Position numbers and translations under genes: made by a program. Under the pieces are notes generated by a model that saw only the letters and a program-made list of their open reading frames with translations, was not told the DNA's origin and made no database searches. From positions 55,607 to 75,275 of the forward strand of contig DEIA01000034.1 in the NCBI GenBank assembly GCA_002352225.1: 19,669 nucleotides of DNA, in the 5' to 3' direction. Below, one piece after another: positions 8,232 to 15,323 of this stretch (positions within the stretch are counted from its first letter, which is position 1; the number at the start of each line of letters is the position of its first letter). Source of the stretch: Flammeovirgaceae bacterium UBA2786 (GTDB taxonomy: Bacteria > Bacteroidota > Bacteroidia > Cytophagales > Cyclobacteriaceae).

Positions 8232-9089
8232 TTAGTACTGATGAAAAGCCTCAGAAACAAAGCGCAATACATCAGGTAATGCCGTGCGCCAGTACGTCCA
8301 GGTATGGCCGCCATCGCGTATTCTAAACTCATGCGGAACTTCTTTTTTCTTCATGGCAATATGAATTAGGGAGTTGCCTTCGTAAAGAAAATCATCATCG
8401 CCACAATCAATATACCACCGCACGGCTTTCTTCTGGTCATCTTTTATATCATTAACGAGATTGATGGCATTGTGTTTCTTGAAATATGTATTCAATTCTG
8501 CTTCGGTAGCCGTTTGATTGGTACGGGTCAGAAAATTCTTTAAATCATCGGTTGACAAAGGGCCCACATAAGCGCTTAATGGGCAAGCTGATGAAAACAT
8601 TTCAGGATGATGCAACGCATACATGAATGAACCCCCGCCTCCCATAGAAAGGCCTGCCACAGCCCGGTACCGTTTCTCACTTTTTATCCGATATGCTTTT
8701 TCGATGTAGGGAATAAATTCTTCAAAAAAGAAATCTTCATACCGCCAATCATTCTTTAAACTATTGAAATAGCCCATCTGCCCGGTTTTGGCATCGGGCA
8801 TTACAATAATCATGGGTGTAGCGGTTCCATCGGCAATGGCTTTGTTGGTAATGCTTAGTACTTCCCCAAATTGCACCCAACCGGTTTGGTCGTCTCCTCC
8901 GCCATGCAATAGGTATAATACAGGGTAACTGCGTTTGGAGGTTTCATAATCAGGCGGCAGGTAAACCGCGTATTTTCTGGTACCACCCAGAATTTTACTG
9001 GGTAGCGATTCATTATCCATTACCTTACCGGATTGAGAATTAGCTTCAATTGATACCAGGGCGAGCAAAAGGAAAGCAAAGTATTTCAT
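8232..9089 (-). CDS. Secreted alpha/beta-hydrolase esterase (PF00756 type)
   Basis: A 285-residue exported esterase of the 'putative esterase' family, which includes feruloyl esterases, S-formylglutathione hydrolase-like enzymes and mycolyltransferases. A signal peptide covers about residues 1-18 (MKYFAFLLLALVSIEANS). The nucleophile is Ser148 in AGLSMGGGGS, with oxyanion region LLHGGGDD at 60-67. The acid is probably among Asp231-233 in CGDDDFLYEGN, and the base is His262 in DGGHTWTYW. The conserved PVLYLLHG and YRAVAGLSMGG segments are typical of xylanase-associated feruloyl esterase-like members, so a carbohydrate ester is a reasonable guess, but no carbohydrate genes flank it. The chosen ATG gives the signal peptide. 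It is divergent from truA with a 99-base gap between the two starts. Confidence 0.88.
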   Translation of the reverse strand: MKYFAFLLLALVSIEANSQSGKVMDNESLPSKILGGTRKYAVYLPPDYETSKRSYPVLYLLHGGGDDQTGWVQFGEVLSITNKAIADGTATPMIIVMPDAKTGQMGYFNSLKNDWRYEDFFFEEFIPYIEKAYRIKSEKRYRAVAGLSMGGGGSFMYALHHPEMFSSACPLSAYVGPLSTDDLKNFLTRTNQTATEAELNTYFKKHNAINLVNDIKDDQKKAVRWYIDCGDDDFLYEGNSLIHIAMKKKEVPHEFRIRDGGHTWTYWRTALPDVLRFVSEAFHQY

Positions 9090-9188
9090 AATGTTTGATT
9101 GTTTAATGAACTCAAATTGTAATTGATGTGAATAACGAAAATCTCAAATAATATTCTGCGGAACAAATAGTATTATTTTAGAGGCGCA

Positions 9189-9998
9189 ATGGCATCTACC
9201 CGCTACTTCTTTCACATGGCTTTTTTGGGCACCCGCTACCGGGGCTGGCAACGGCAATCTAATGCAGGCAGCATACAAGAAGTTATTGAATCCGCATTAA
9301 GCGAAATTCTGAAAGAACCCATTACTATTATGGGCTGTGGCCGAACCGATGCACAGGTGCATGCCAGCCAGTTTTATTTCCATTCGGATATAATTACAAC
9401 ATGGAGTTTTGATTTGCGCTATCGGTTAAACAAGTTGTTACCGGCCGACCTTGCCATCTATGAAATTATACCGGTACAACCTAACCAACATGCGCGGTTT
9501 GATGCCACACAACGCCAGTACGATTACTTTATTCACACCCATAAAGATCCGTTTCTGAACCCGGTAAGTACGTTAGTAGAAAACCAGCACTGGCAATTAG
9601 ACAAAATGAAACAAGCGGTTGCTTTGCTAACACAGTATAACGACTATCGTGCGTTTTGTAAAACACCCGATGGGTACGAGCACACGCGTTGCAGCGTATC
9701 AGCAGCCAACTTGTTTATAAACGAGTCCGGAGACCGGTTGCGGTTTCAGATTTCGGCCGATCGGTTTCTGGGCAGAATGGTGCGCTTGCTGGTTGGCAAA
9801 CTGATAAAGATTGGAGCCGGTACATTATCGGTAGATGAATTTGAACACTACTTTATTGATAAAATAACACCCACGGTGTGGGATCCTGCCTATCCGCAAG
9901 GATTGTTTCTAAGTAAAGTGAACTACCCTTACCTGTGCCAGCCCGCTAAAACAAATTTTGATTCTATTCTCCTTGCTGAAACCTGGAAAGTGATTTAG
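9189..9998 (+). CDS. truA: TruA-type tRNA pseudouridine synthase
   Basis: A 269-residue cytosolic enzyme of the TruA family, which makes pseudouridine at positions 38-40 in the tRNA anticodon stem. The catalytic aspartate is Asp54 in CGRTDAQVHAS. The N-terminal FLGTRYRGWQRQ and later FLGRMVRLLVGKLIKIG segments are also TruA hallmarks. The usual motif is GRTDAGVHA; here the Gly after Ala is Gln, which I associate with a divergent Bacteroidota TruA-like lineage. The genome may therefore carry a second, canonical truA elsewhere. Length is normal. The ATG at 9189 gives the conserved start. It converges with the DUF4421 gene, with 36 bases between the stops and no clear terminator hairpin. Confidence 0.88.
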   Translation: MASTRYFFHMAFLGTRYRGWQRQSNAGSIQEVIESALSEILKEPITIMGCGRTDAQVHASQFYFHSDIITTWSFDLRYRLNKLLPADLAIYEIIPVQPNQHARFDATQRQYDYFIHTHKDPFLNPVSTLVENQHWQLDKMKQAVALLTQYNDYRAFCKTPDGYEHTRCSVSAANLFINESGDRLRFQISADRFLGRMVRLLVGKLIKIGAGTLSVDEFEHYFIDKITPTVWDPAYPQGLFLSKVNYPYLCQPAKTNFDSILLAETWKVI

Positions 9999-10034
9999 AG
10001 GACTTATGCTTTGTACAGAAAATTTAGCACGCTA

Positions 10035-11066
10035 CTAATGCACCATTTCCAAAGGCACAAAATCCACCGCCCGTTTCTTCAAAATACCAACCTCGCGGAA
10101 GCGATAGCCGGCCAGAATTCTGAATACCGAACTATTGCTGGTAACCCGAATATCATCAAAACTGATGTCACGCGATTGCGAAACATAACTCATACCGGCA
10201 AAAAAACGCTGGCTGTTATACCCTAATGCAACCCGAACATCGGCATATGTATTTACGCTTATATCAAATTGCTCGCGTTCCCCAACAGGTTTATAACTTA
10301 TCCAATGATGAGCCGGCCCAATCGCTAACGAGGTATTCAGAAAGAATGACCGATATACAAGGCTAAACGTATACCCCGGGGCAAGACCAAACGTGGAATA
10401 TCTCATTTGATTAAACGAGCCCCCGGAAGGGAAAAAACTGTTGTAGCCAGAACCCAGAATAGTGGAGTCGGATTGTAGTTGCACGTGATTTAATGTGCCT
10501 GTAATCACAAAAGATCCACCACTCTTTAGCTGCCTTTCAGAATAATTGTAGGCCGATCGCAGCGAGAATTTTCTGTTATTGAAAATGTAAATCCCGGTTA
10601 AACCGGTATTAATCATTTCAATGTCCGGTCGTTTAATAAACTCTTCATCGGTTGGTACAAGTTGGTTCGGATCTGTTACATAAAACCCTGAATAATCCTG
10701 CCGAAATAAAGTGGCAGCAAAATTCTTTGCCAGCAGATTAACCTGAAGATCGCTTACATCAGAATCGCCATAGGTGGCCCTGTTTTTTTCGTTTAGCGGA
10801 ATAGCTGTTGTAACTTCAAATGCTATTTCAAAAAGGTAAAAGCCTAACCCAATTCCAAACGAATTATTAGGCCGGTAATTCAGAACCCTGGAATTATCGG
10901 TGCGTTGGCTAACATCGAAAGACAAATTTCGTTGTTTAATAACCGGCCAGACAAAAAACTTGTCGGGGAAACGTTGTACATATTTACTGCGAACAGAGTC
11001 TTGCTTTACTTGTGCCAGCAGGCTGGAAGAAACCAGACCAAAAAGTACAATGCACGCTATCCTCAT
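10035..11066 (-). CDS. DUF4421-type outer-membrane beta-barrel protein
   Basis: A 343-residue protein I place in the DUF4421 family of Bacteroidota envelope proteins; the assignment is from memory. A signal peptide covers residues 1-18 (MRIACIVLFGLVSSSLLA). The rest alternates hydrophobic and polar residues in short strands rich in Tyr, Phe, Asn and Ser, such as FGIGLGFYLFEIAFEV (70-85), FSLRSAYNYSERQLKSGG and FRILAGYRF near the end, as expected for an outer-membrane barrel. Function is unknown. The ATG lies two bases past the hslU stop (TAA-GC-ATG), so it is translated from the same message as hslU. The coupling of an envelope protein to a cytosolic protease ATPase has no obvious functional reading. 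Confidence 0.75.
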   Translation of the reverse strand: MRIACIVLFGLVSSSLLAQVKQDSVRSKYVQRFPDKFFVWPVIKQRNLSFDVSQRTDNSRVLNYRPNNSFGIGLGFYLFEIAFEVTTAIPLNEKNRATYGDSDVSDLQVNLLAKNFAATLFRQDYSGFYVTDPNQLVPTDEEFIKRPDIEMINTGLTGIYIFNNRKFSLRSAYNYSERQLKSGGSFVITGTLNHVQLQSDSTILGSGYNSFFPSGGSFNQMRYSTFGLAPGYTFSLVYRSFFLNTSLAIGPAHHWISYKPVGEREQFDISVNTYADVRVALGYNSQRFFAGMSYVSQSRDISFDDIRVTSNSSVFRILAGYRFREVGILKKRAVDFVPLEMVH

Positions 11067-11068
11067 GC

Positions 11069-12469
11069 TTACAAAATATACTCACTAAGGTCTCGGTTCT
11101 TAATTAACCCACTCAATTTTTCCTGAACGAGTTTTTGGGTAACCCTAATTTCAGTACCAGACTTAATATTGTCGGGCACATCGAACAAAAACTCGTTAAG
11201 CAGTCTGCTCATTACGGTGTGCAACCTGCGAGCACCAATGTTTTCCACCTCGGCATTTATTTCAAAAGCAGTTTTTGCAATTTCATCAATGGCTTCATCA
11301 TCAAATGAAATGGTAACATCTTCTGCCTCAAATAAGGCCTGGTACTGCTTACTTAACGCGTTCTTCGGTTCTTTTAATATGCGTACAAAATCGTCTTTGG
11401 TAAGATTGGTGAGTTCCACCCGAATCGGGAACCGACCTTGTAATTCAGGAATAAGATCGGATGGTTTTGAAATATGAAATGCACCGGCTGCCACAAATAA
11501 TACATGATCAGTTTTAATAACACCATACTTGGTGTTTACGGTGCTGCCTTCCACAATGGGTAATAAATCGCGTTGCACACCTTCACGGCTTACATCCGGG
11601 CCGCCTCCCTTTTTTGATGAGCCCGATGCAATCTTATCAATCTCGTCTATAAAAATTATTCCGGCATCTTCTGCCCTGCGAATGGCTTCGTCTTTCACTT
11701 CGTCCATATCGATGAGCTTTGCCGCTTCTTCTTCCAGTAAAATTTTTCGGGCCTCACCCACAGTAACTTTTCTCTTCTTTGGTTTCTTCGGCATCATGCC
11801 GCTAAGCATGTCTTGCAGGTTCATCATCGAAACTTCGTCCATCATGCCGGCACCGATCATACCCACACCAGGGTTACCGCTGCCCTTTATGTTAATTTCG
11901 ATTTTACGGTCTTCCAGTTCACCATTTTTTATTTTCTCGCGGAAGAGATTACGGGTACGTTCATTCAGTTCTACATCAGTAACAGGCTCACTCCCATTCT
12001 CTTCAGTAGTTACCGGAAAACCCGTGGGTTTGCTGCGCATAGGTGGAATAAGAGCATCGAGAATAATTTCTTCCACAGCTTGTGCTGCTTTTTCTTTTAC
12101 CTCTTCCTTCTTACGAGCCTTCACCATGTTTACCGATTGCTCTACCAGATCGCGCACCATGCTCTCTACATCTCTGCCCACATACCCAACTTCAGTAAAC
12201 TTGGAAGCCTCTACTTTTACAAAGGGGGCATCGGCTATTTTTGCCAGCCGTCTGGCGATTTCTGTTTTACCCACACCCGTGGCGCCAATCATCAGAATGT
12301 TATTGGGTACAATTTCATTCTGAATCTCAGACTTCACATTCATTCTGCGCCAGCGGTTGCGCAAGGCAATAGCTACATTGCGTTTAGCATCGTACTGACC
12401 AACGATATATTTATCGAGTTCTTTTACGATTTGCTGGGGGGTGAGATATTTAGAATCCATAGTATTCAT
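11069..12469 (-). CDS. hslU: HslU, ATPase subunit of the HslUV protease
   Basis: A 466-residue AAA+ unfoldase that feeds substrates into the HslV peptidase in the cytosol. The Walker A motif is GATGVGKT at 62-69, the pore loop GYVG is at 95-98, Walker B IIFIDEID is at 271-278, and the arginine-finger region is LQGRFPIR. The ClpX-like sensor-2 segment with IGARRLHTV is present, and the C-terminus ends LSEYIL, fitting the tail that docks into HslV. The intermediate domain (about 110-235) is present and Met-rich at 204-226 (GMIGAGMMDEVSMMNLQDML lies here). Two starts are possible: ATG at 12469 and ATG at 12460, three codons later. The first overlaps the inverted repeat described at 12468-12740, so 12460 may be the ancestral one. 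No hslV is adjacent; lon lies upstream and a DUF4421 gene downstream. Confidence 0.95.
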   Translation of the reverse strand: MNTMDSKYLTPQQIVKELDKYIVGQYDAKRNVAIALRNRWRRMNVKSEIQNEIVPNNILMIGATGVGKTEIARRLAKIADAPFVKVEASKFTEVGYVGRDVESMVRDLVEQSVNMVKARKKEEVKEKAAQAVEEIILDALIPPMRSKPTGFPVTTEENGSEPVTDVELNERTRNLFREKIKNGELEDRKIEINIKGSGNPGVGMIGAGMMDEVSMMNLQDMLSGMMPKKPKKRKVTVGEARKILLEEEAAKLIDMDEVKDEAIRRAEDAGIIFIDEIDKIASGSSKKGGGPDVSREGVQRDLLPIVEGSTVNTKYGVIKTDHVLFVAAGAFHISKPSDLIPELQGRFPIRVELTNLTKDDFVRILKEPKNALSKQYQALFEAEDVTISFDDEAIDEIAKTAFEINAEVENIGARRLHTVMSRLLNEFLFDVPDNIKSGTEIRVTQKLVQEKLSGLIKNRDLSEYIL

Positions 12470-12498
12470 AGTTACCGGTTACCTGTTACCAGTTTCCG
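12468..12498 (+). repeat. Left heptad array, GTTACCN x4, of an inverted pair
   Basis: From 12471 the plus strand reads four 7-base units: GTTACCG, GTTACCT, GTTACCA, GTTTCCG. Three more bases (ATA, 12468-12470) extend the match to the right-hand array. The array begins inside the first candidate hslU start codon. It is the inverted counterpart of 12717-12740. Confidence 0.85.
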
Positions 12499-12533
12499 GT
12501 GGTTCGTGTTTATTTAGAAGTATCGAAATCATT

Positions 12534-12710
12534 TCAGTTCGATTCAACCCATTGAATAAGTTTATTTATCCGTTTATTCAATACATCGTATTCATCATGC
12601 AGCTTTTGATAAGTTAATTTTGGAAGCAACAAAGACATTTTATGAGTTTCTATGGCTAACTTTTTTGAGTCGTTATAAATATCAAGGTCTCTGTAACTTT
12701 CATAATTATT
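12534..12710 (-). pseudogene. Decayed S23/IVP-like four-helix-bundle gene with internal deletion
   Basis: A 58-residue in-frame segment with no usable ATG at its head, ending at TGA (12536-12534). Its first half reads SYRDLDIYNDSKKLAIETHK, then MSLLLPK; its second half reads KLHDEYDVLNKRINKLIQ, then WVESN. Both halves look like the two ends of the four-helix-bundle family related to 23S rRNA intervening-sequence proteins, which normally begin with a 'SYxDLxIYxxSxxLAxxIHxMSLxLPK' helix and end with a 'KxINKxIxxVE' helix. Full-length members are about 115-125 residues, so some 60-70 central residues, including the two middle helices, are missing. The position expected for the start Met is a Trp codon (TGG, 12713-12711). 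The comparison is from memory of the family. It lies between inverted heptad arrays and fills the lon-hslU gap. A short product from the internal Met (residue 25) cannot be excluded but seems unlikely. Confidence 0.65.
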
Positions 12711-12716
12711 CCAATC

Positions 12717-12740
12717 TGGTAACTGGCAACAGGTAACTAT
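12717..12740 (-). repeat. Right heptad array, GTTACCN x3, of an inverted pair
   Basis: On the minus strand, reading from 12737 to 12717: GTTACCT, GTTGCCA, GTTACCA. Adding 12740-12738 gives ATAGTTACC, identical to the left end at 12468-12476. The stretch 12718-12737 pairs with 12478-12497 with 18 of 20 bases complementary. The lon stop codon TAG (12739-12737) lies inside the repeat. Confidence 0.85.
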
Positions 12741-15196
12741 TTAGCTTCTTGAAGCACAAACTCCACCGGCTTCGCCACCTTTTCTTTTAACAAAGCAATT
12801 TTCAACACCTCTTCAACTGAAGTTACATAATGAAACGTAAGTCCTTTAATGTAGGTCTTCTCAATCTCATCAATGTCGCGCTTGTTCTTTTCGCTTAGGA
12901 TTATCTCTTTAATGCCGCTCCGTTTAGCCGCCAGAATTTTTTCTTTGATGCCACCTACCGGTAACACTTTTCCTCTTAGGGTAATCTCGCCCGTCATCGC
13001 AAGCTTACTCTTTACTTTGCGTTGTGTGAAGATAGAGGCCAGCGAAGTGAGCATGGTAATTCCGGCAGAAGGTCCATCTTTAGGAACAGCACCAGCAGGT
13101 ACGTGAATGTGTAAATCATATTGTTGAAACACCCTATGATCAATACCCAACGCTTGCGCATTAGACTTCAAATACGAAAGGGCAGCCACAGCCGATTCTT
13201 TCATTACGTCTCCTAATTGTCCGGAGATTGTAAGTTGTCCTTTACCCCGATTAAGGCTTGATTCAACAAACAAGATATCGCCACCCACCTGTGTCCAGGC
13301 TAAACCGGTTACCACACCGGCTATTTCGTTGCCCTGATAAAGTTCTTCATCAAAAATTTCAGCGCCTAATACTTTAACAACCTGAGATGGTGTAATCTCC
13401 TTTTCGAACTCCTCATCCATCGCCACCGATTTCGCAATGCTGCGCACTACCGAACCAATTTTACGTTCAAGGTTACGCACACCTGATTCGCGTGTGTAGC
13501 TTTCAATCACCTTTAATAAAGCTTCTTTACTGAACTTAACATCTTTTGATTTCAATCCGTGTTCAGCCAGTTGTTTTGGCACCAGGTGTTTAATGGCAAT
13601 CTGAAGTTTCTCTTCTACGGTATAGCCGGTAAGTTCAATTATCTCCATCCTATCGCGCAAAGCAGGATGAATGGTATCTAATGAATTAGCGGTAGCTATA
13701 AATAAGACTTTGGATAAATCATATTCAACCTCCAGGTAATTATCGCCAAAGGCATTGTTTTGTTCAGGGTCTAATACTTCCAGTAAGGCAGATGAAGGAT
13801 CGCCCCGAAAATCGGAACGTACTTTGTCAATCTCATCGAGAATAAAAACCGGGTTCGATGATTTTGCTTTTTTTATGTTCTGCAAAATTTTTCCAGGCAT
13901 AGCGCCCACATACGTCTTACGATGACCTCTGATTTCGGCTTCATCATGCACACCCCCCAGCGACATGCGGATGTAATTGCGCTGCAGTGATTTGGCAATA
14001 GATTTTCCTAATGAAGTTTTTCCTACACCGGGCGGACCGTACAAACAAAGGATCGGGCCTTTCATGTCTTGCTTCAATTTTAACACGGCAAGGTATTCGA
14101 GAATTCGTGTTTTCACTTTCTCTAAACCAAAATGATCTTTATCCAGAATTTTACGTGCACGTTTCAAATCGAAATCATCCGTTGTAAACTCATCCCATGG
14201 TAAATCGAGCATAAACTCAACGTAATTCATGGCTACCGGAAACTCGGCTGCCTGTGGATTGATGCGTTGCAGTTTATCTAATTCTTTATTGAAATGATCG
14301 GCCGCAGCTTTGGGCCATTTTTTTTCAGCACCCCGTTTACGAAGTTTTTCAATTTCTTTATCAGGTCCATCATACCCCAACTCATCCTGCAGCACTTTAA
14401 TCTGCTGGCGCAAAAAATAATCGCGTTGTTGCTGATCAATATCGGTATGTACTTTCTTTTGAATCTCGTGCTTAATCTCCAGCATCTGGATCTCTTTCAG
14501 CATGTATTGCAACAGTAGCGTACCCCGATCGATGATATTATTTGTTTCGAGAATCTTCTGTTTGTCGCCTACATCTACATTGAGGTTCGAAGAAAGGAAG
14601 TGAATCAGAAACCCGGTGCTTTGAATATTGTCTAACGCCACCTGTGCCTCTTGTGGAATTTCCGGATTAAGTTTAAGGATTTTAGTAGCTGCATCTTTTA
14701 AGGATTGCACTAACGCTTTTACTTCCTTGCTCTCCAAATCCAACACCAGCTCGGCTTGTAAATCGATGCGGGCCGTCATGAACGGTTCGTCTTGCAAATA
14801 CTCACGAATCTGAAACCGGTTTTTTCCTTGAATAATAATGGTTGTATTTCCATCGGGTAACACCAGCATTTTTATTATTCGCGCTACTGTACCAAACCGA
14901 TACAAGTCTTCCATGCCCGGTTCTTCGGCTTGCTTATTCTTTTGGGCAATTACACCAATAATGCGATTACCCTGATATGCTTTCTTAATTAACCGAATAG
15001 ATTTCTGGCGTGTTACTGTAATAGGGATAACCACACCCGGAAACAAAACCGTATTCTTGATGGGGAGTATGGATAACTCTTCGGGAAGGTCTTCGGGCTT
15101 TAAATCCGACTCTTGTTCGGGATTAATTAACTGAATCATTTCATCAGAATCTTCCTGAACCATCGGTGTTATTGCTAGGGATTTGAACATAGTCAT
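12737..15196 (-). CDS. lon: Lon ATP-dependent serine protease
   Basis: LonA-type cytosolic protease of about 819 residues that degrades misfolded and regulatory proteins. Order: N-terminal substrate-binding domain (ELSILPIKNTVLFPGVV to about 230), a coiled helical region with QQQRDYFLRQQIKVLQDELG, the AAA+ module with Walker A GPPGVGKT (about 387-394) and Walker B VFILDEID (about 450-457), then the protease domain with catalytic Ser710 in PKDGPSAGIT and Lys751 in GGIKEKILAAKR. The open frame extends to a GTG at 15214, but I prefer ATG at 15196 or 15190, because the upstream codons sit in a hairpin and add nothing conserved. It is divergent from the OmpA-family gene. It is followed by the inverted-repeat element and hslU on the same strand, so a shared lon-hslU transcript is possible. 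Confidence 0.95.
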   Translation of the reverse strand: MTMFKSLAITPMVQEDSDEMIQLINPEQESDLKPEDLPEELSILPIKNTVLFPGVVIPITVTRQKSIRLIKKAYQGNRIIGVIAQKNKQAEEPGMEDLYRFGTVARIIKMLVLPDGNTTIIIQGKNRFQIREYLQDEPFMTARIDLQAELVLDLESKEVKALVQSLKDAATKILKLNPEIPQEAQVALDNIQSTGFLIHFLSSNLNVDVGDKQKILETNNIIDRGTLLLQYMLKEIQMLEIKHEIQKKVHTDIDQQQRDYFLRQQIKVLQDELGYDGPDKEIEKLRKRGAEKKWPKAAADHFNKELDKLQRINPQAAEFPVAMNYVEFMLDLPWDEFTTDDFDLKRARKILDKDHFGLEKVKTRILEYLAVLKLKQDMKGPILCLYGPPGVGKTSLGKSIAKSLQRNYIRMSLGGVHDEAEIRGHRKTYVGAMPGKILQNIKKAKSSNPVFILDEIDKVRSDFRGDPSSALLEVLDPEQNNAFGDNYLEVEYDLSKVLFIATANSLDTIHPALRDRMEIIELTGYTVEEKLQIAIKHLVPKQLAEHGLKSKDVKFSKEALLKVIESYTRESGVRNLERKIGSVVRSIAKSVAMDEEFEKEITPSQVVKVLGAEIFDEELYQGNEIAGVVTGLAWTQVGGDILFVESSLNRGKGQLTISGQLGDVMKESAVAALSYLKSNAQALGIDHRVFQQYDLHIHVPAGAVPKDGPSAGITMLTSLASIFTQRKVKSKLAMTGEITLRGKVLPVGGIKEKILAAKRSGIKEIILSEKNKRDIDEIEKTYIKGLTFHYVTSVEEVLKIALLKEKVAKPVEFVLQEAK

Positions 15197-15323
15197 GCTG
15201 TGCCAATTTGACACAAAAAAAGGGTGTCTCCAATTATTATTTGATCGATCACTAAAGGGTCAATCAGTATGCCAGCGTTTTTGGTTATCCGATAAAAATG
15301 TTGGATTTTTAAAAGGATTAGCC
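15197..15323. promoter_or_regulatory. Divergent promoter region between lon and the OmpA-family gene
   Basis: A 127-base non-coding gap between divergent starts. It contains a hairpin, GACAC (15210-15214) with GTGTC (15224-15228) around a nine-base A-rich loop, and a perfect 10-base palindrome TGATCGATCA (15242-15251). Either could be a regulator site or act in the lon leader. I found no good match to TTTG-N19-TAnnTTTG on either strand; TA-TTA-TTTG at 15235-15243 (+) has one base too many in the -7 box. Confidence 0.4.

Noticed and set aside
9999..10034. Terminator between convergent truA and DUF4421 genes
   Set aside because: The 36-base gap shows no GC-rich stem followed by T on either strand.
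11529..12517. Long plus-strand open frames (264 and 234 codons) opposite hslU
   Set aside because: They lie entirely or largely antisense to a confidently assigned hslU, have low-complexity Ser/Phe/Thr-rich or His/Phe-rich content, and resemble no family. They are shadows of the coding strand.
12471..12737. CRISPR-like array from the short repeats
   Set aside because: Units are 7 bases, contiguous, without spacers, and in two inverted blocks.
15190..15214. GTG start for lon at 15214
   Set aside because: It lies in a hairpin and is followed shortly by two ATG codons (15196, 15190) next to the conserved N-terminus. I chose 15196; 15190 is equally possible.
15183..15323. Earlier start for the OmpA-family gene at 15183
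   Set aside because: It would add 47 unconserved residues before an obvious signal peptide and overlap the lon start. The ATG at 15324 gives a normal exported protein.
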